Source of the DNA: Miscanthus floridulus
Taxonomy: Eukaryota > Streptophyta > Magnoliopsida > Poales > Poaceae
Assembly (NCBI RefSeq): GCF_019320115.1
Contig: NC_089591.1
Location: forward strand, 17,462,502-17,526,501
Length of the DNA: 64,000 nucleotides
Direction: 5' to 3'
Shown: positions 45,109 through 57,640 of the stretch, piece after piece
Numbering within the stretch: the stretch's first letter is position 1
Layout of the letters: every line of letters starts with the position of its first letter
Translations under genes and position numbers: made by a program
Notes under the pieces: generated by a model
Told to the model about the DNA's origin: nothing
The model's database searches: none
Seen by the model: the letters and a program-made list of their open reading frames with translations, nothing else

Positions 45109-46271
45109 TGTCGACGGTCAGTTAACAGTTCATCATAAATCATCAATATAACTTATATAAATGCATAAAAAGGATCACCAACATAGGTCTAGGGTTTCAA
45201 CAAATAAATTCCATAACTTTTGGTGAATCTATGTTTGAAGGAGGATTTATCTAGAAAACTGGCAAGGTAGACTCAATCATCAGATTTAATCATGTTTATC
45301 CACGATGAAAATAACTCCAGAAGACTCTAGAAGACCCTAGGAGACTCTCTAGCAAAGATCGAGCCGAGACGCTGACAAGGGGTCGGCCGACCTGTGGGCC
45401 CCACCTATCAGCCTCCCCTTCGAATGTCATTCTCCACTGCATCCTAGATTGCATCTACGCCATCCTTTTAAGTCGGTTTGATCTGAGGGTCCAGAATTGA
45501 CGCTACCCCCTATATATAGCAGCCCCTACCCCCCTCCCTAGAGCCATCCTGAAACCCTAATTCATATCTCTAATTCAGATCAAAACACACCAGGAGGAAT
45601 AGGTCTAGAACTTTCTAATGTAATAGATTAGTAGCTCGGGAGTGAGGGTCAAGTTGGGCTCATGCTCAAGTTTTGGATATAGTCTTGGAGGCTCGGCAAA
45701 GCCTTGTATCTTCACTTTCACATCTTGTAAGACTTATTATCAATTCATCATATTCCTATCTACATGGCTATGCTTACTTTTAATATGTATCTTGCTTAGT
45801 TAAGCTTATCTTTACTTTTGTGTATGGGTTCATAGAGTGCTTAGCCTGCTATAGTTTATCAATTGGGCTAAGTAGCCGAGCCTCGTGTAAGCATAGGTGC
45901 TTATACGATGCTCTAGCCTATGAGTGCACCCTGTTCTCTAGTTGTGTGGTAGCAGTGGGTGGTAACAGTCCCATCTATCCTTTGTAGTCCACACTGAATT
46001 GAACAGGTTGTTAAATTGTAGGACCATAGTCGCGTCAGTAGAATTATATATTGCGGATGGCTCTACCAGTCTAAGCGGCATCCCAAAGTGCTCAAGAGTA
46101 GCTATGTTAATAGATACTCCTTTGTTACGCAATAAATCTTTACTCCTATTATTTGCCTATGGTAAAATATCAATAATGATACCTTGGAATACTCCTGAGT
46201 AAAATGATACAATGGTATTATGTGCGCTTGCGGAATCCTTCATATTCTATTTGCACTTATAAATATCAACA
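45109..46271 (+). repeat. Element B 3' LTR (1163 bp)
   Basis: TATA box at 45511-45520. It lacks insertion K and a ~190 bp segment kept in the 5' LTR; the loss lies at TAGCTATGTTA homology near 46097. It ends ATATCAACA, followed by the CATTT duplication. Confidence 0.88.
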
Positions 46272-46276
46272 CATTT

Positions 46277-47110
46277 TCTAACCCTCGGATATCCCAAACT
46301 TGCTCTTTTCTTCTCCAAGTTGATCCAAATCAACTCCAACAACTCTTCCTTTGCAAATGTGCCACCACCACCAAGTGTCCACCATCTTGTGCATGTGTGT
46401 TAGCTTTTCACAAATATTTTCCAAAGGATTAGCACCCTCTTCACCATGCCACTCGATCCTATCAACAATGCAAAGTTAGATCACTCGAGTGGCACTAGAT
46501 GACTGATACGCAAACAAGTTTGCCCCTCTTGATAGTATGACCATCTATCCTAAACCCGGTCATAAACTTCTCTACACACCTATGACCGGTGAAATGAAAT
46601 ACCCTATAGGTTATACCTTTGCCTTACGCATTCCATTCCATCTCCTCCAATATTGATGTAACACATGCACCAACCATATCACAAATGATATTATCCACTT
46701 CATATCATCACGTGACCTTGTTAGTTCATTCGATCTTGACCTCACTTGCTTTTCATCCATTGCCTTCAGTCCATTGGCGCCAAGTGTTGCTCAAGCTTCA
46801 CCGCCATGCTGGTCCATTCGCTCCAAAGCCTCCAACTTGCCCTTCATACTTGCAACCGGTCCATCAATCCTAAGTCTTGTCTTGATCTTCTCCACCTTAG
46901 TCACTATGACTCAATGTCATGTCTCATATGCAATGAGCTCCTTCATCACATGTGTGAGCCTTTCAACAAATTCAAGCCATCTTCACCGTGATGGCATGAG
47001 TTGTGCACACAAGTGTACCTATGGACTAATCACCTGTGTATCTCACATTTAAACACATTAGTCTACCTAGGTTGTCACTGCAATTACCAAAACCAAACGA
47101 GGACCTTTCA
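46277..47110 (-). repeat. Element E 3' LTR, segment right of B
   Basis: On the minus strand the LTR begins TGAAAGGTCCTCG directly after a polypurine tract, the usual start of SIRE/Maximus-type LTRs in grasses. It continues left to B and resumes at 21759. No coding capacity. Confidence 0.65.
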
Positions 47111-47125
47111 ATCTCCCTCTTTTTG
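47111..47125 (-). other. Element E polypurine tract
   Basis: AAAAAGAGGGAGAT on the minus strand, abutting the LTR start; the SIRE-type consensus is AAAAGGGGGAGAT. Confidence 0.7.
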
Positions 47126-50100
47126 GTAATTGATGGCAACTCTACAAAGATATGGAAATTAAGCTCATTTCAAGCTAGCACTTCACACAAGTGTAAATTG
47201 CTAACTTGATATGGATTTTATGCTACTTATCTAACATTTAAGCTCTATGTGAAGATTTGGATAAGCACCATAAAACCCAGCTTGGTAGTGATAACTCCCC
47301 CTACATGTGTGCTCAAATGGTTTGGTTTCAAGTTTGCACACATGCATAAATAAGAAATTTGTGGGAGTGTTACCACTACTAAGTGATGCTAAGGTGTATA
47401 GAATAACCTTTGAAGCATGATACCAATCCGAGTTGAACTTTTAACACCATCCTTAGCATCATGAGTAGCTAGACAACAAAACACTAGAAACCCCGTGAGA
47501 TCAACATTATAAGCAAGGCTCTAGTTTTTGCTTGAAAAACACAAGTCTAGCTACCATCTTATGCATGCTAGTTATCATATCATCATTCAAGGTTCTATAA
47601 CTAGCATACAACACACAAGCATGCATATCAAAATTAAAAACCTATGTGCAATGCAAGCAAGTACATGAATATGCACATATCAAATGCAACCAAAGTTCAT
47701 GAGCTTGCTCCCCCTACTTATGTGCCTTCTCTTGTCCAAGAATTTTAATCCTTCTCCAATGTTCAATGTTGCTCCCTCTTTGTCCATGTCCAACTTACTA
47801 CTTCTCCCCATGATGCATTTACATATCTTTGATTCCAACTTCTCCCCCTTTGTCATCAATTTCCATAAAAGGTGTGCTTCTTATTGATACAAAGGATTGC
47901 ATTGGGGTAGATGGTTGACACTTGAATCTTGCATTTTTATGAACAACACCACATATGTTGGAATGACACCTTATGTACGATCTTTGACCTTGATACCAAG
48001 TTGGTGGGGCACCTCCCCCTATGTCATAGCATGGGTCATCCACTTGATAAGCTTGAGCTTTTGTTGATGAGGGAACTTGCTTCACTTGATGATCACTTAA
48101 AGTTGAGGATCGCTTGAGGAACCACCATTTGTTGTGCTAGATACCACTTGTATGAATACCATTTGTAACTATGTGATAATCTAGATATACTACAGTGTAG
48201 GAACGATCATGGAAACCACTTGTAAGATTTGTCAATTATATCCATTTCTTGAACACTTGTCATCTTCATGAGTACCACTTGTAGGATATCACTTGTAAGT
48301 TAATCTAGACACCACTTGTAAATACCACTTGAGGAGATCAATTGAGTCTAGATACCACTTGAAATACACAAACTAGATATCCATTTGCATTGTTATCTTT
48401 CTTGTACTCTTCTCATTCTCATGAGATTATAATATGACTTGAACTAAATTTATTTGCCTAAGCTTCTACGTCTGGATTTGAACCCTCTCTAAGCTTTCTT
48501 CACATATTAAGCGGTTATCTTATCGAGGTTGTACTTGTCACTTGCTGGCAATCCAAAATAAATCAAGTACTTGGGTTCACTAGCTCATGAACAAACTCAT
48601 AAACTACCACTAGACCAATTAACCATTCAAGCATAGTTGTAGGCTATGAATTTTAAAATTTTCATTTGTTATGCATGATCCTAATAAGCATGTACTATAT
48701 GCACTAACCGCATACTAGTAAGGTATGAAAATGATCATGCACATTACAATGATACATTTGCTATCTTGGAGTAGAGGATTGTCATTAGTTTCCAATAAAG
48801 CTCCGCAATAGCAATGTGAAGTCCAATTATAAGCTTGGTGAAGACCAATCATCAATAATAAAATCCATTCATCATCTATATGATTTGAGAATCACTTAAG
48901 ATCAAGTGCACTATCTTGTTGTTGTGGTTGATTTGCTTCATGTTATGATCAAAGCTTGCATGAGAGAACTACTTAGAATACCACTTGAATTGCCATGATT
49001 AGCTCTCTTTTGGGTGTTGCTTGCTCTATAGATCAATCCTTTTGATTTGCTCCAACTAAGTATCTCAAATGTTCCTTAGATCACTAGTTCCATTTTAGCC
49101 TTCCAAGCACCACACTTGGTTTACCTACAAAAGGCGGCAAGTCCCTACACTAGGGAGAAGTGACCTCTCTCCAAAGAACCATCTTTGACCCTCACTTGAA
49201 ATAGCTTTGTTTGATTGATCCATGGAATGGACTTAACTTAATGAATAACCATGAATCCTTCTTTAGTTCCTTTTCTTTCTACTTGTTTAAGTCCTTTCTT
49301 TCTTCTAAATGATTTCTAATTGTCACTAGAACTTAAACCTTATCTTCATCTTGAGTTTGATCTTGATCTTCCAATTTGAGTACCAAATGTGTGCCAAGTA
49401 CACTCTACAATCAAATGGCCTTGTACTCTTTGCTTTCATACTTCTAGATCAATCCAAAACCAAACATAGGTTCCTCAAACACTTATAAACATAATTCAAA
49501 CTTGAGAACCTTTCAATCATGATCAATCCAATAATTGTCACTTTTCTGGCAGATTCTGTACCCTTAAAAGAATAATCCATATTTCCCAATATACAGATCC
49601 AAATACACTAAAATTTTGTGGAGATGTGCTTCACGAAGTTATCTAGGATCTGTAAAAATTTGGGCTTCATTTAACTTCTAGTTTCCTATCAGATTTTACA
49701 TCTTCCACCACTGCTACATGCTGAAAATGGTTGCACTATAGCTGACAAGATCCACTCCAAAACCGAAAGCATTTCTTATCCAATTCTTATGAAATTTATA
49801 CAGCACTTAATAACATAAGTCTAGAGAATGTATACTAAATTTCAAGCCAATCCAAATAGATTTGATCACTCAAATTCAGACTTGATTTAGCTAACTCAGA
49901 TTTTCAATAAATGACAGATTTCTACACATTGAGCTATTCTTCATCAAATGTGAATCAAACTTGAAACTAACTTGTTTGAATACTTTCACAAGACATATAT
50001 TCATTCAATCCACTTACTAAAGGTCATCTTATGAATTTATCCAACTCAAATCAATCCAAACTTGATTACTAATCAATTAATCCATTCAAACAACTCATAG

Positions 50101-50421
50101 CAAACAACATATGCATATATATCCAATTCAATCAACTCATATACACCCAAATGAATGAGATCAACTAGAGATATACCTTGGTTAGCTCATGATCATCCAA
50201 TTAGCAAGCTTTAACTCTCATATTTGCTAGCCATCAAATAATCCAATAAATCATCCACAACTTAAATATGACACTTGTATGTTGTAGCACATTGAACTTC
50301 ACTCATTTGACATGGCATTGGGTTGATGATCATCATTCTTCATTACCTAGCTCAATCACATGATTTACAACATGAATACCACTTGAACCAAGTCTCCAAT
50401 GCTGATGGTACCTATAAATAA
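47126..50421 (-). mobile_element. Element E 3' region without pol
   Basis: About 3.3 kb between gag and the polypurine tract, where a SIRE-type element should carry integrase, RT and RNase H. None of the catalytic motifs is visible in any frame, so E is a non-autonomous derivative. The region is AT-rich and has a cluster of CACTTGTA words at 48120-48370. Confidence 0.6.
48120..48370. repeat. Cluster of ACCACTTGTA-like words
   Basis: ACCACTTG or one-change variants occur about eight times in 250 bases, often as TACCACTTGTA, with irregular spacing. Further copies are near 48981 and 50380. Confidence 0.7.
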
Positions 50422-50699
50422 TCATCCACTTTTTGATGGTACCCAAACTAGTTTGGGTCCTCCCAAGTTAGGTGCAATATACTTAGGCATAGCCTTAGTA
50501 TGAATTGCGGGATGTTTTGCAATAGCAACCATAGAGGTACCATTTTCATCCTTTCTAAGCACAATATTATCATCAATTGAAATGGGATTAGAATTATTAC
50601 CTAGGGAACATGAATTTGCCATGTGTCCCCTTTCCCGGCATAAGTAACACTTTCTCTTTGATTGAGCCTTCTCTTCCTTGCTAATGTGGTGCTTCCCAT
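50422..50699 (-). pseudogene. gag: Element E gag, C-terminal part
   Basis: Contains CYLCRERGHMANSC, a complete CCHC zinc knuckle, then a tail with AMPKYIAPNLGGPKLVWVPS and a stop. These are the signature end of SIRE/Maximus-type gag, which binds element RNA. It is split from the rest of gag by solo LTR F. Confidence 0.8.
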
Positions 50700-53448
50700 T
50701 GTCACACCCAATTTTAAGGATAAAATGGAGTGCAAAATCTTATGTGTGCCCAGAGATCAGTCACACACATAAGCTAACAAATTATAAATAGTATCATCAC
50801 AAGTGTTTATTACATCACGAATAGGACAGTGTTATCACATAAATATAGCGGAAGTAATAAAAGATCTCTCGCGGAACCTCCATTTCATAGGGACATCGAC
50901 TCGTTGACCACAAGCCTAGTAGTCCTTAGGAAAATCATCATACCCATAGCCATCTGTTACCCATTCGGGATTTTTATCCAAATATTGAAGATAAACAAGC
51001 GTAAGTACATGTCATACTCAACAAGTGTAACACGGGGTTCATGAGGCTCAACAGGCTTGACACAGGTTTAACAACATTCAACTTTTAGTTGTCATAATTT
51101 TAGCTTAAGAGTAGCAACAAATTGTTTCAATTCCCAATGCAAAACACATGATCAAATGTAAACATGAATAATGAATAGCATAAACAGGTAATACTTAGTG
51201 TTCATCTATTCCGTAAATGTTCCAAGGCCGCTCGTGGCCGTGAGCATGGCTGATATACCAGTTTTACACTCTGCAGATGTTGTACACTTTCACTGTGAGT
51301 CATGATACCCATATGCCTGGGTTAATTACTCCTAAAACACTTCCAAGGTGAGCGGGCAGGGGTCATTATGAAGCCTTTCAAAGGCTCATCTAACAAGTTA
51401 GGGCCATTAGATTCGTTCGGCAATAGATGTAGAGCCCCCCCTCCCGATAGCATATTGACACGCAGCCTATACACAAGAGGACAGAGGTCGCACTATACCT
51501 GATTTGGCAAGCCATTCTTATGCCAATAAAGGTAACCACTAACAAGATAGAAAAGGTCATCATACTAAGCTAAAGCCAGAGCCCTGTAGCCCTCACAGCT
51601 GTACTGTAAGTCCCGGATGATCACTTACAGATAAGTCCTTAGGGAGAGGAATCTGAAGCATTTAGAAAGTAGCTAAATACTACAACCCCTATTTCTAAGT
51701 TGCAAAAAAGTCATATTTTAATGTTTATTACATATACCATTAGTCAAGTTACAAGATCAGGGTTTAATTGAGCAGTAGCAAAGCTACCCAAATGCATAAT
51801 CTGTAGGTAACAAGGTAAAAGTTCAATTCTGGGGAATCCCTATCAAGGCGACACATGCAACATGAATTTAATGAATTAAAGTGAATAGGAAACAAAGATG
51901 ATCCCATGCTATACTTGCCTTGAGCAAAGTACTCCTGTTGGTCCTGCTCATCAAAGTTGTACCCTTGATCTCCCACGAATTGCTCACTGTCTATACTCGA
52001 TAACCACAGCAACATACAAGCATCCAAGAGCAATCATGCGAAGCAAACAAAGCTATAGATTAGAACAGTACACCAACAGCATAAAAACAAGATTAAAAGT
52101 TTGGAAAATGAATCTACGTCTCGCTATGAACACACAGACGTGAAGATCACAAAAATCGGAGCTAAAATGAAGAAGTTATGAATTAAACAAGATTTCCTAT
52201 AGTAAAATAATAGATTAAATTCTAATCTCGAATTTTGAAAGTTGAAAACATACTTAACAGTAGTATAAACATGTATATTACTTAATTATGAACCTAACAC
52301 AACTTGAACGGATCAAATCAGAGTTAAAACGGAGATTTTATGGCTAAAACAAGTTGAGTGGCAAAACTGTAAATAGCTGAAAATGTATTTTCAATCTAAC
52401 CGAACCAAAATACGCTTTCAAAAGAAAGAAACAGAATCTGGAAAAGATGCTAGGGACGGCGGGTTAATACTAAAATAATTATAAGGACTCTTATGTAAAA
52501 TTTCAGAACGAAGGGGTATCCTTCATTCTAGGCCGCCGGATTAGAGATGGACGGCCGAGATTGGATCTAGCTGTGGGGGAAAACGTTGCCAGAACAGGGC
52601 TGGCGGCGAGGTTTACCGCGACAGCCCCATGGCCAGCTCACTGGAGCTTCAGTTTTGGGTCTACAATGCTTAGTTCGACGAAAGAGAAGCACAGGGAGAG
52701 AGAGGAGGGGATGGGGATCTCACCGGAGCCAAAAGGAATGATCGGGAAGCAACAGAGGCGTCGCGGCGCTCGATGGATGGCGATGGCTTTCCCAAGCTTG
52801 CGACAGCGCTAGGGCGAGGCGCGGCTATGGGCTTGCGTGGGCGAAAAGCATTCTACAGGATGGGATAGGGAGGCGGCGGAGGCGACTATTTATGGGGGCA
52901 GGGTTCTTGGGCGTCATAGCATCATGGGGAACCGTGGCGGCACCGGACACAGGCATCGGCACAGTGGAAGTATCCGGCCCAGATATGGCGCGGGGAAGAA
53001 GAACATGCTGAGATGTGGGCCTGGGCGGTCAGCGGGCGGAGGAAAATAGGAGCGCAGGCGCGGGCATCTGGCTGGGCCAGCGAAGCTGGGCCGTGCGGAG
53101 GGAGATGGGCCGACGCTGAGAAAGGGGCAGGCCCGTGCGGAGGGAGACCACGCGGATGGACTAGGATAGCAGGCCGGAAGCGGGAAAGGAGGAAAGAAAT
53201 TCATTTTTCCTTTTCTAATTTTTCCAAAGCAATTTCAAAATGAAATTTCAACTCAATTTGAAACCCGACTTCAAACCAAGCAATACAAAATATTATGCAA
53301 TAGCATGAATGCACACTCATGGTCGTTGACCAACATTTGTTTTTAATTTAATAAAATTTATTATTTTTCCTAAATTCAAGTTCCCACAAAAATGCACAAT
53401 TAAATATTTTCTCCTATTTCAAAAATATGCAAATTTTAGGGTGTTACA
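50700..53448 (-). repeat. Element F: solo LTR, Tekay-like
   Basis: On the minus strand it starts TGTAACACCCTAAAATTTGC and ends GGGTGTGACA, with no internal region. The length of 2749 bp and terminal TGTAACACCC fit chromovirus LTRs. Flanks show GCTTC (50691-50695) and GCTTG (53449-53453), a possible imperfect target duplication with four extra bases (CCAT) on the left. The right third (52520-53200) is GC-rich. Unequal recombination between LTRs is the usual origin. Confidence 0.75.
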
Positions 53449-55072
53449 GCTTGGTAGGACACCTTGAGGCAAAGTGTCCCATATCTTCACACTTGAAGTG
53501 CTTGATGTGAGCATAATCTTTCTTCTCATCTTAAGTCTTGCTCATCATCTTGGCATCTTGATCAAGTATTGGATGCCTTGCTCTTCCACTCCATGTTTTC
53601 TTCTTCATCATCATCAAGTCACCATCATCTTCATGGTTGATCTTGATTTGCTCTTAGGGTGTCTTTTCTTTCTAACTTGTGGCTTTGGTTGAGGCTTCAC
53701 TTGTTGCTTCACCAATTGCTTGATTGGGCACATAGAGGTAAGATGACCCCATATGTGGCACTTGAAGCACTTTACATGCTTTAGCCTCTCTTCTTCCTTT
53801 ATCAACTTGAACTTCTCTTTGTTTGGGAAACTATTTGCAAGATGTCCTGCTTCATGGCACCGATAGCACATGAAATGGGAGAGCTTCTCTTATTCTTGCT
53901 TCTTCATCTCTCTTTCATATCTTCTATTGCCCCATCTCTTGCCATTGATCTTGCTCTTGTTGAATCCAATGCCACTCATATCACCATAGCTTCTTTTATT
54001 GTTCAACATATGCTCGAAGGTGATTTTGGTGTTGTAGCACCTCTCTAGCTTGTTGCTCAAATTCATCACTTCATTTTTGAGCTCATTGTTCTCTTTCGAA
54101 AGGTTAGTCTCACAAGACAAAGAAGAAGAACAAGCATCTATATATAAAGAACATAGCATAGCTAATAAATCATCACAAGGGGTGGATACATGCTTCTTGC
54201 CTACATCACAAGGGTTAGCAACAATATGTGATTGATCAATTGACCCATGTGATGAGCTCTCACTTGTTTTAATTTCTTCATTGGAAAGCTTATTAGTGAG
54301 AAAAGCATGATCTTGTACCAAGTTATCATGAGCAACACTAAGTTCCTCATGATCTAATTTTAGCTCCTCATGTGAACTAGTAACATAAAGTTGATGCTTT
54401 TGTTGTTCACATGTTTTCTTTAGAAAAGAGTTTTCAATTTTCAATTTCTTGGTTTTAGCCATCTCTTTTTATAAAGCTTTGACCATGCTACCAAATCTAT
54501 CTAGAAGCTCCTCATATAAATCAAGATCAATCACATTGGCATTAGATACCTTGGTGTCACCTTGTGACATGAGGCAATGTGATGTAGTGGATGAATTTGT
54601 AGTAGCAATGTCATCAAGCATGACCCATCATCATCACCATCAAGTGCGCATGGAGTAGCATCATCTTTTGCATCACTTGAGGCATCATCATCAACCTTGT
54701 CAAATGAACTTGTGGTAGATCTTTCATCATCATCACTTGACCATGAGGTGGAGCAATCTTCCACGATCACCAAATCATGGTCATGCTCGACACATTCATG
54801 CGCCTCCTCCTTAGGATCATCCTCCTTTACTTTGTTATCATCACTTGAGGAGTCACCATAGAGTCAGTTGATTCCTTCCCACAACTCCCGGGCGGTTTCT
54901 TTGCAATCCGCCCTATAATAAATCTCCAAACTCAAAGCATCCATTATAAAAGCAATAAGCATGTGAATCAAGTTCAAAAAGAACCCTTTGAGCTTTGATG
55001 AGATTTTTATGATCTAGCACATGAGAAATGCCATTCATAACCATCCACCAAAACTTAGGTCCCTTGGCACGA
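53449..55072 (-). pseudogene. gag: Element E gag, main part
   Basis: From right to left: a UBN2-like capsid piece with RELWEGIN (about 54860-55060), an acidic Asp/Ser-rich segment (54531-54840), a long coiled coil (53890-54462) with LKIENSFLKKTCEQQKH and LSKENNELKNEVMNLSNKLE, then two zinc-knuckle motifs, CYRCHEAGHLANS (last Cys missing) and CFKCHIWGHLTSMC (complete). This layout is typical of SIRE/Maximus gag. Several stops and frameshifts interrupt it. LINE H cuts the N-terminal part at 55073. Confidence 0.8.
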
Positions 55073-55081
55073 TTTTTTTTT

Positions 55082-55295
55082 GTTTGCGAACTAGAAACTT
55101 TATTAAAATTTAAGTAATGTCTTTACAAGAAAGAGTGGCAATCCACTCCAGAAAACAAGAAAAAAACACCTGACACTCCCTAGACCTAATAGCAAACTGC
55201 ACCAAATCATGCGCCAAGTTATTTTGGACTCGACTAATCTGAGAAAAATAAATCCTACTCAACTGACCCCCAACCTCGCGTGCCTCTTCAACAAG
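55082..55295 (-). other. LINE H 3' untranslated region
   Basis: About 210 bases between the RNase H stop and poly-A. No further structure seen. Confidence 0.6.
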
Positions 55296-55592
55296 TTACC
55301 AGATCGATGATCGATCACCAGTGTTCTCTTTGAGTTTGGTGACCACCGAATGACAATCAGATTCCATGATCATCGGGATCTCCGGCCATCTATGCGCTAG
55401 ATGAACACCTTCTAGACAAGCACATGCTTCAGCTTCCTCGGCATCCCTGCAATGGAATATGACATGCCAGGCAGTTAGTTTCAAGTCTCCGACCCAATCT
55501 CTAACTACCACACCAATCACAGCTTCGCCTGTCTGCAGATTGAAGGCAGCATCAACATTGATTTTGAAAGTACCCAGGGGTGGAGGACTCAA
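55296..55592 (-). pseudogene. LINE H RNase H domain
   Basis: RVT_3-type RNase H, which removes RNA from the hybrid during reverse transcription. Seen: FKINVDAAF (Asp), AEACACLEGVHLA (Glu) and IMESDCHSVV (Asp). About 99 residues, close to the family size. TAG/TAA codons separate it from the zinc-binding segment. Confidence 0.8.
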
Positions 55593-55604
55593 TCTCTTCT
55601 TAAC

Positions 55605-56109
55605 CTAACCTACTGCCAGCCCCTTTCGTTTACTCATGCTCGATAGCAGACTGTGTTTGCCTTTGTTATCTAGAGGGTCTCCCTGTTGCCGGACAGCGAA
55701 TAGTGAGTGCATGTATCGATTCAAAAAAATGACAGAGATCCCAATGCAAGCTGAAGCCCCCTCATGTATAATTTTGTTCTGTACATTCCAAGTATGCCAG
55801 AGAAGCAGAAAAAAGCTAACCAATACCTCCAAGGAGCAGTTGAAAGCAATCTGTAGCAACCACTCTAGCCCAGACCAACCAAGATCCTGCTCAGAAGGCA
55901 GAGAGCAATGGTCTCTCATTGCCACCTGAAGTGTGGCAGCATGAGGGCATCTGATGACCGCATGGTAGACATCTTCAGCTTGAGATCCACACACCTGACA
56001 TATATCCCGCTACTCAAGATGATGGTGCTTCTTATTGACACGAGTAGGCAAACCATTGTTGACAATTTTCCAGATAAAAACATTAACCTTAGAAGGAACT
56101 TTAACACTC
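55605..56109 (-). pseudogene. LINE H zinc-binding region, C-terminal half
   Basis: zf-RVT-type sequence: a segment with SKVNVFIWKIVNNGLPTRV, then CQVCGSQAEDVYHAVIRCPHA with the expected Cys/His ligands, then LLWHTWNVQNKIIHEG. It is cut at 56109 by element G; the first half resumes at 59824. Confidence 0.8.
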
Positions 56110-56114
56110 CATAC

Positions 56115-56467
56115 TGTCAGCTACATGGGCCAATACTCGCCATGGGCCAGACATGTACATCACTTCAAGCCCAAGATGGGAAGCTAACAAGGAGTATAAA
56201 GGAAGGAAGGCAATGAAGGATGGGGCATCGAACAATTATTCAGAGACAATTGTTCTTCTTCCTTTACGGTTCTTCTTCCTCAATTTCTCATTCCTGTACC
56301 CTAGGCCCTTCTCCTTCTAGAAACTTCTAGTAGCTACTCCTTGCTTCTCTGATTTGTACTCTGTGCTGCTTCCTTCCCCTAATCCTGTTCATCTCACCTG
56401 TACCGAATCACTACTTTGACTATACTGCTGGTGTGTGATTGAGTTGCCAAAGTTGGGGTTGGTAACA
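56115..56467 (+). repeat. Element G 5' LTR (353 bp)
   Basis: TATA box TATAAAGG at 56195-56202. Ends GGTAACA. Confidence 0.9.
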
Positions 56468-56469
56468 AT

Positions 56470-56482
56470 TGGTATCAGAGCC
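56470..56482 (+). other. Element G primer-binding site, tRNA-iMet
   Basis: TGGTATCAGAGCC, a perfect initiator-Met site, three bases after the LTR. Confidence 0.9.
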
Positions 56483-56505
56483 ATTGATTCTCGGCTGCTA
56501 GCACC

Positions 56506-57640
56506 ATGAATTCCCCATTCGAGATCTCTCCTTCCATCCAACTCATCCTCGACGAACTCCACAAGCTGTTCGACAAGTTCGATGCGAGGTGGGCCAAGCA
56601 GGACGCCATGCGGAAGGCCTCCCGGGGCATCACCGTTCCGACTCAGTCCGCTATCCTTGGAGCCGATGTAGTCGTCGACAACTGGGGTGGCCAATTCAAT
56701 GAAGGCGATGACTCTGATGAGCAGCATTGCGGGGCACGATCCATCGTCACCGACAACTGGGGTGGGCTGTTCAAGCAGCTGGCCCACATCCTGGAGGAGT
56801 CGGCTACCACCGACGCTGCTGGATGGCATCGACATCTCCCTCGAGCTCGCATCCAATGCCGAGATGGTCCTAGACAACTAGGGAGGGCTGTTCGAGCAGC
56901 GTGCCCATGACCCAGAAGAGCGTGACCTCGACCTCTCTACCATCGACGTCTTCGGCTCCACCCAGATCCACAACGAGCATGGCTTCACCTCCAACGTCCC
57001 CATCACGCTACTCGACGTCGTCCACAAGCCCGCTCCCATGCTTGACACCACCTCCACCGACTCCGATGGCGCCTTCGACTCCGACTTCTCTAGCAGTGAT
57101 GGTGAGGCTGCCTCCACCGACGAGCACAACCCCGGCTCCACGGCGATCCAAGCCATGCTCGACACCGCGGAGAGTCCTCACCGCCTAGCCACCATGCTCG
57201 ACAACCTCAACTACCTCAGCCTCCTTCCAAATGTGCTCCTCCACGACATCATCTCCTGCCTCCCCGTCAAGGACGTCGCGCGCACGACGGTGCTTTCCCG
57301 CCACTGGAGGCCTCTCTAGCATGCCGCCCCAACCGTGTTGCTGATGCCAATGGAGGCGTAGCCCTTCTTCCACGTCGCGCGAGCCAAGCAGGAGATGGGC
57401 GCTGCCATCGTCCGCACCGAGGGACTGGGCGCCAGTAGCCATGTCTTCATTGGTGTGAACATACAACGGTTCCACAACGGCTTTGCGCTCGATGACCCCG
57501 ACATTCAACGTTGTGTTCACCTCACCTTCTTCCTCGGCCCCGTCCAGTGCGTGATCCATGCCACCCTGCTCGGCGACTACGGCGGCTCCCTCGACGATGA
57601 CCTAGAGTCCGGCTTCGCCCACCTGGACGCGCCGCTCGAC
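56506..57640 (+). pseudogene. Element G chimeric ORF with F-box domain
   Basis: ATG 56506 opens a frame with a short helical N-terminus (LILDELHKLFDKFDARW), then two DNWGG(Q/L)F repeats. A frameshift between about 56790 and 56870 moves to a second frame, with a third, stop-damaged copy (DN*GGLF, TAG 56879). That frame runs through an acidic segment to an F-box at 57194-57319: LLPNVLLHDIISCLPVKDVA, LSRHWRPL. The ATG at 57194 lies in a perfect GCCACCATG context. Trp-to-stop TAG 57317 ends the F-box, TAG 57358 follows, and RCVHLTFFLGPVQCV resembles the region after the F-box in plant FBD/LRR F-box proteins. F-box proteins select targets for SCF ubiquitin ligases. No activity expected. Confidence 0.7.

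Larger units (their letters stand above)
21765..46271 (+). mobile_element. Element B: non-coding Athila-like LTR element with nested insertions
   Basis: LTRs begin TGTTGACGG / TGTCGACGG and end AAATACCAACA / AAATATCAACA, with an exact CATTT target duplication at 21760-21764 and 46272-46276. The primer site is of tRNA-Asp type, typical of Athila. The internal sequence outside the nested elements has no gag, protease or RT, so B is a non-autonomous derivative. It holds insertions K, L, D and C. It inserted into the LTR of element E. Confidence 0.88.

Noticed and set aside
47684..48117. Short frames in the 3' region of E as remnants of RT or integrase
   Set aside because: None shows a catalytic motif (Asp-Asp pair, HHCC, DDE); composition is AT-rich non-coding.
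48120..48370. CRISPR-like or satellite array
   Set aside because: Words are 8-10 bases, spacing is irregular and the context is a plant retrotransposon.
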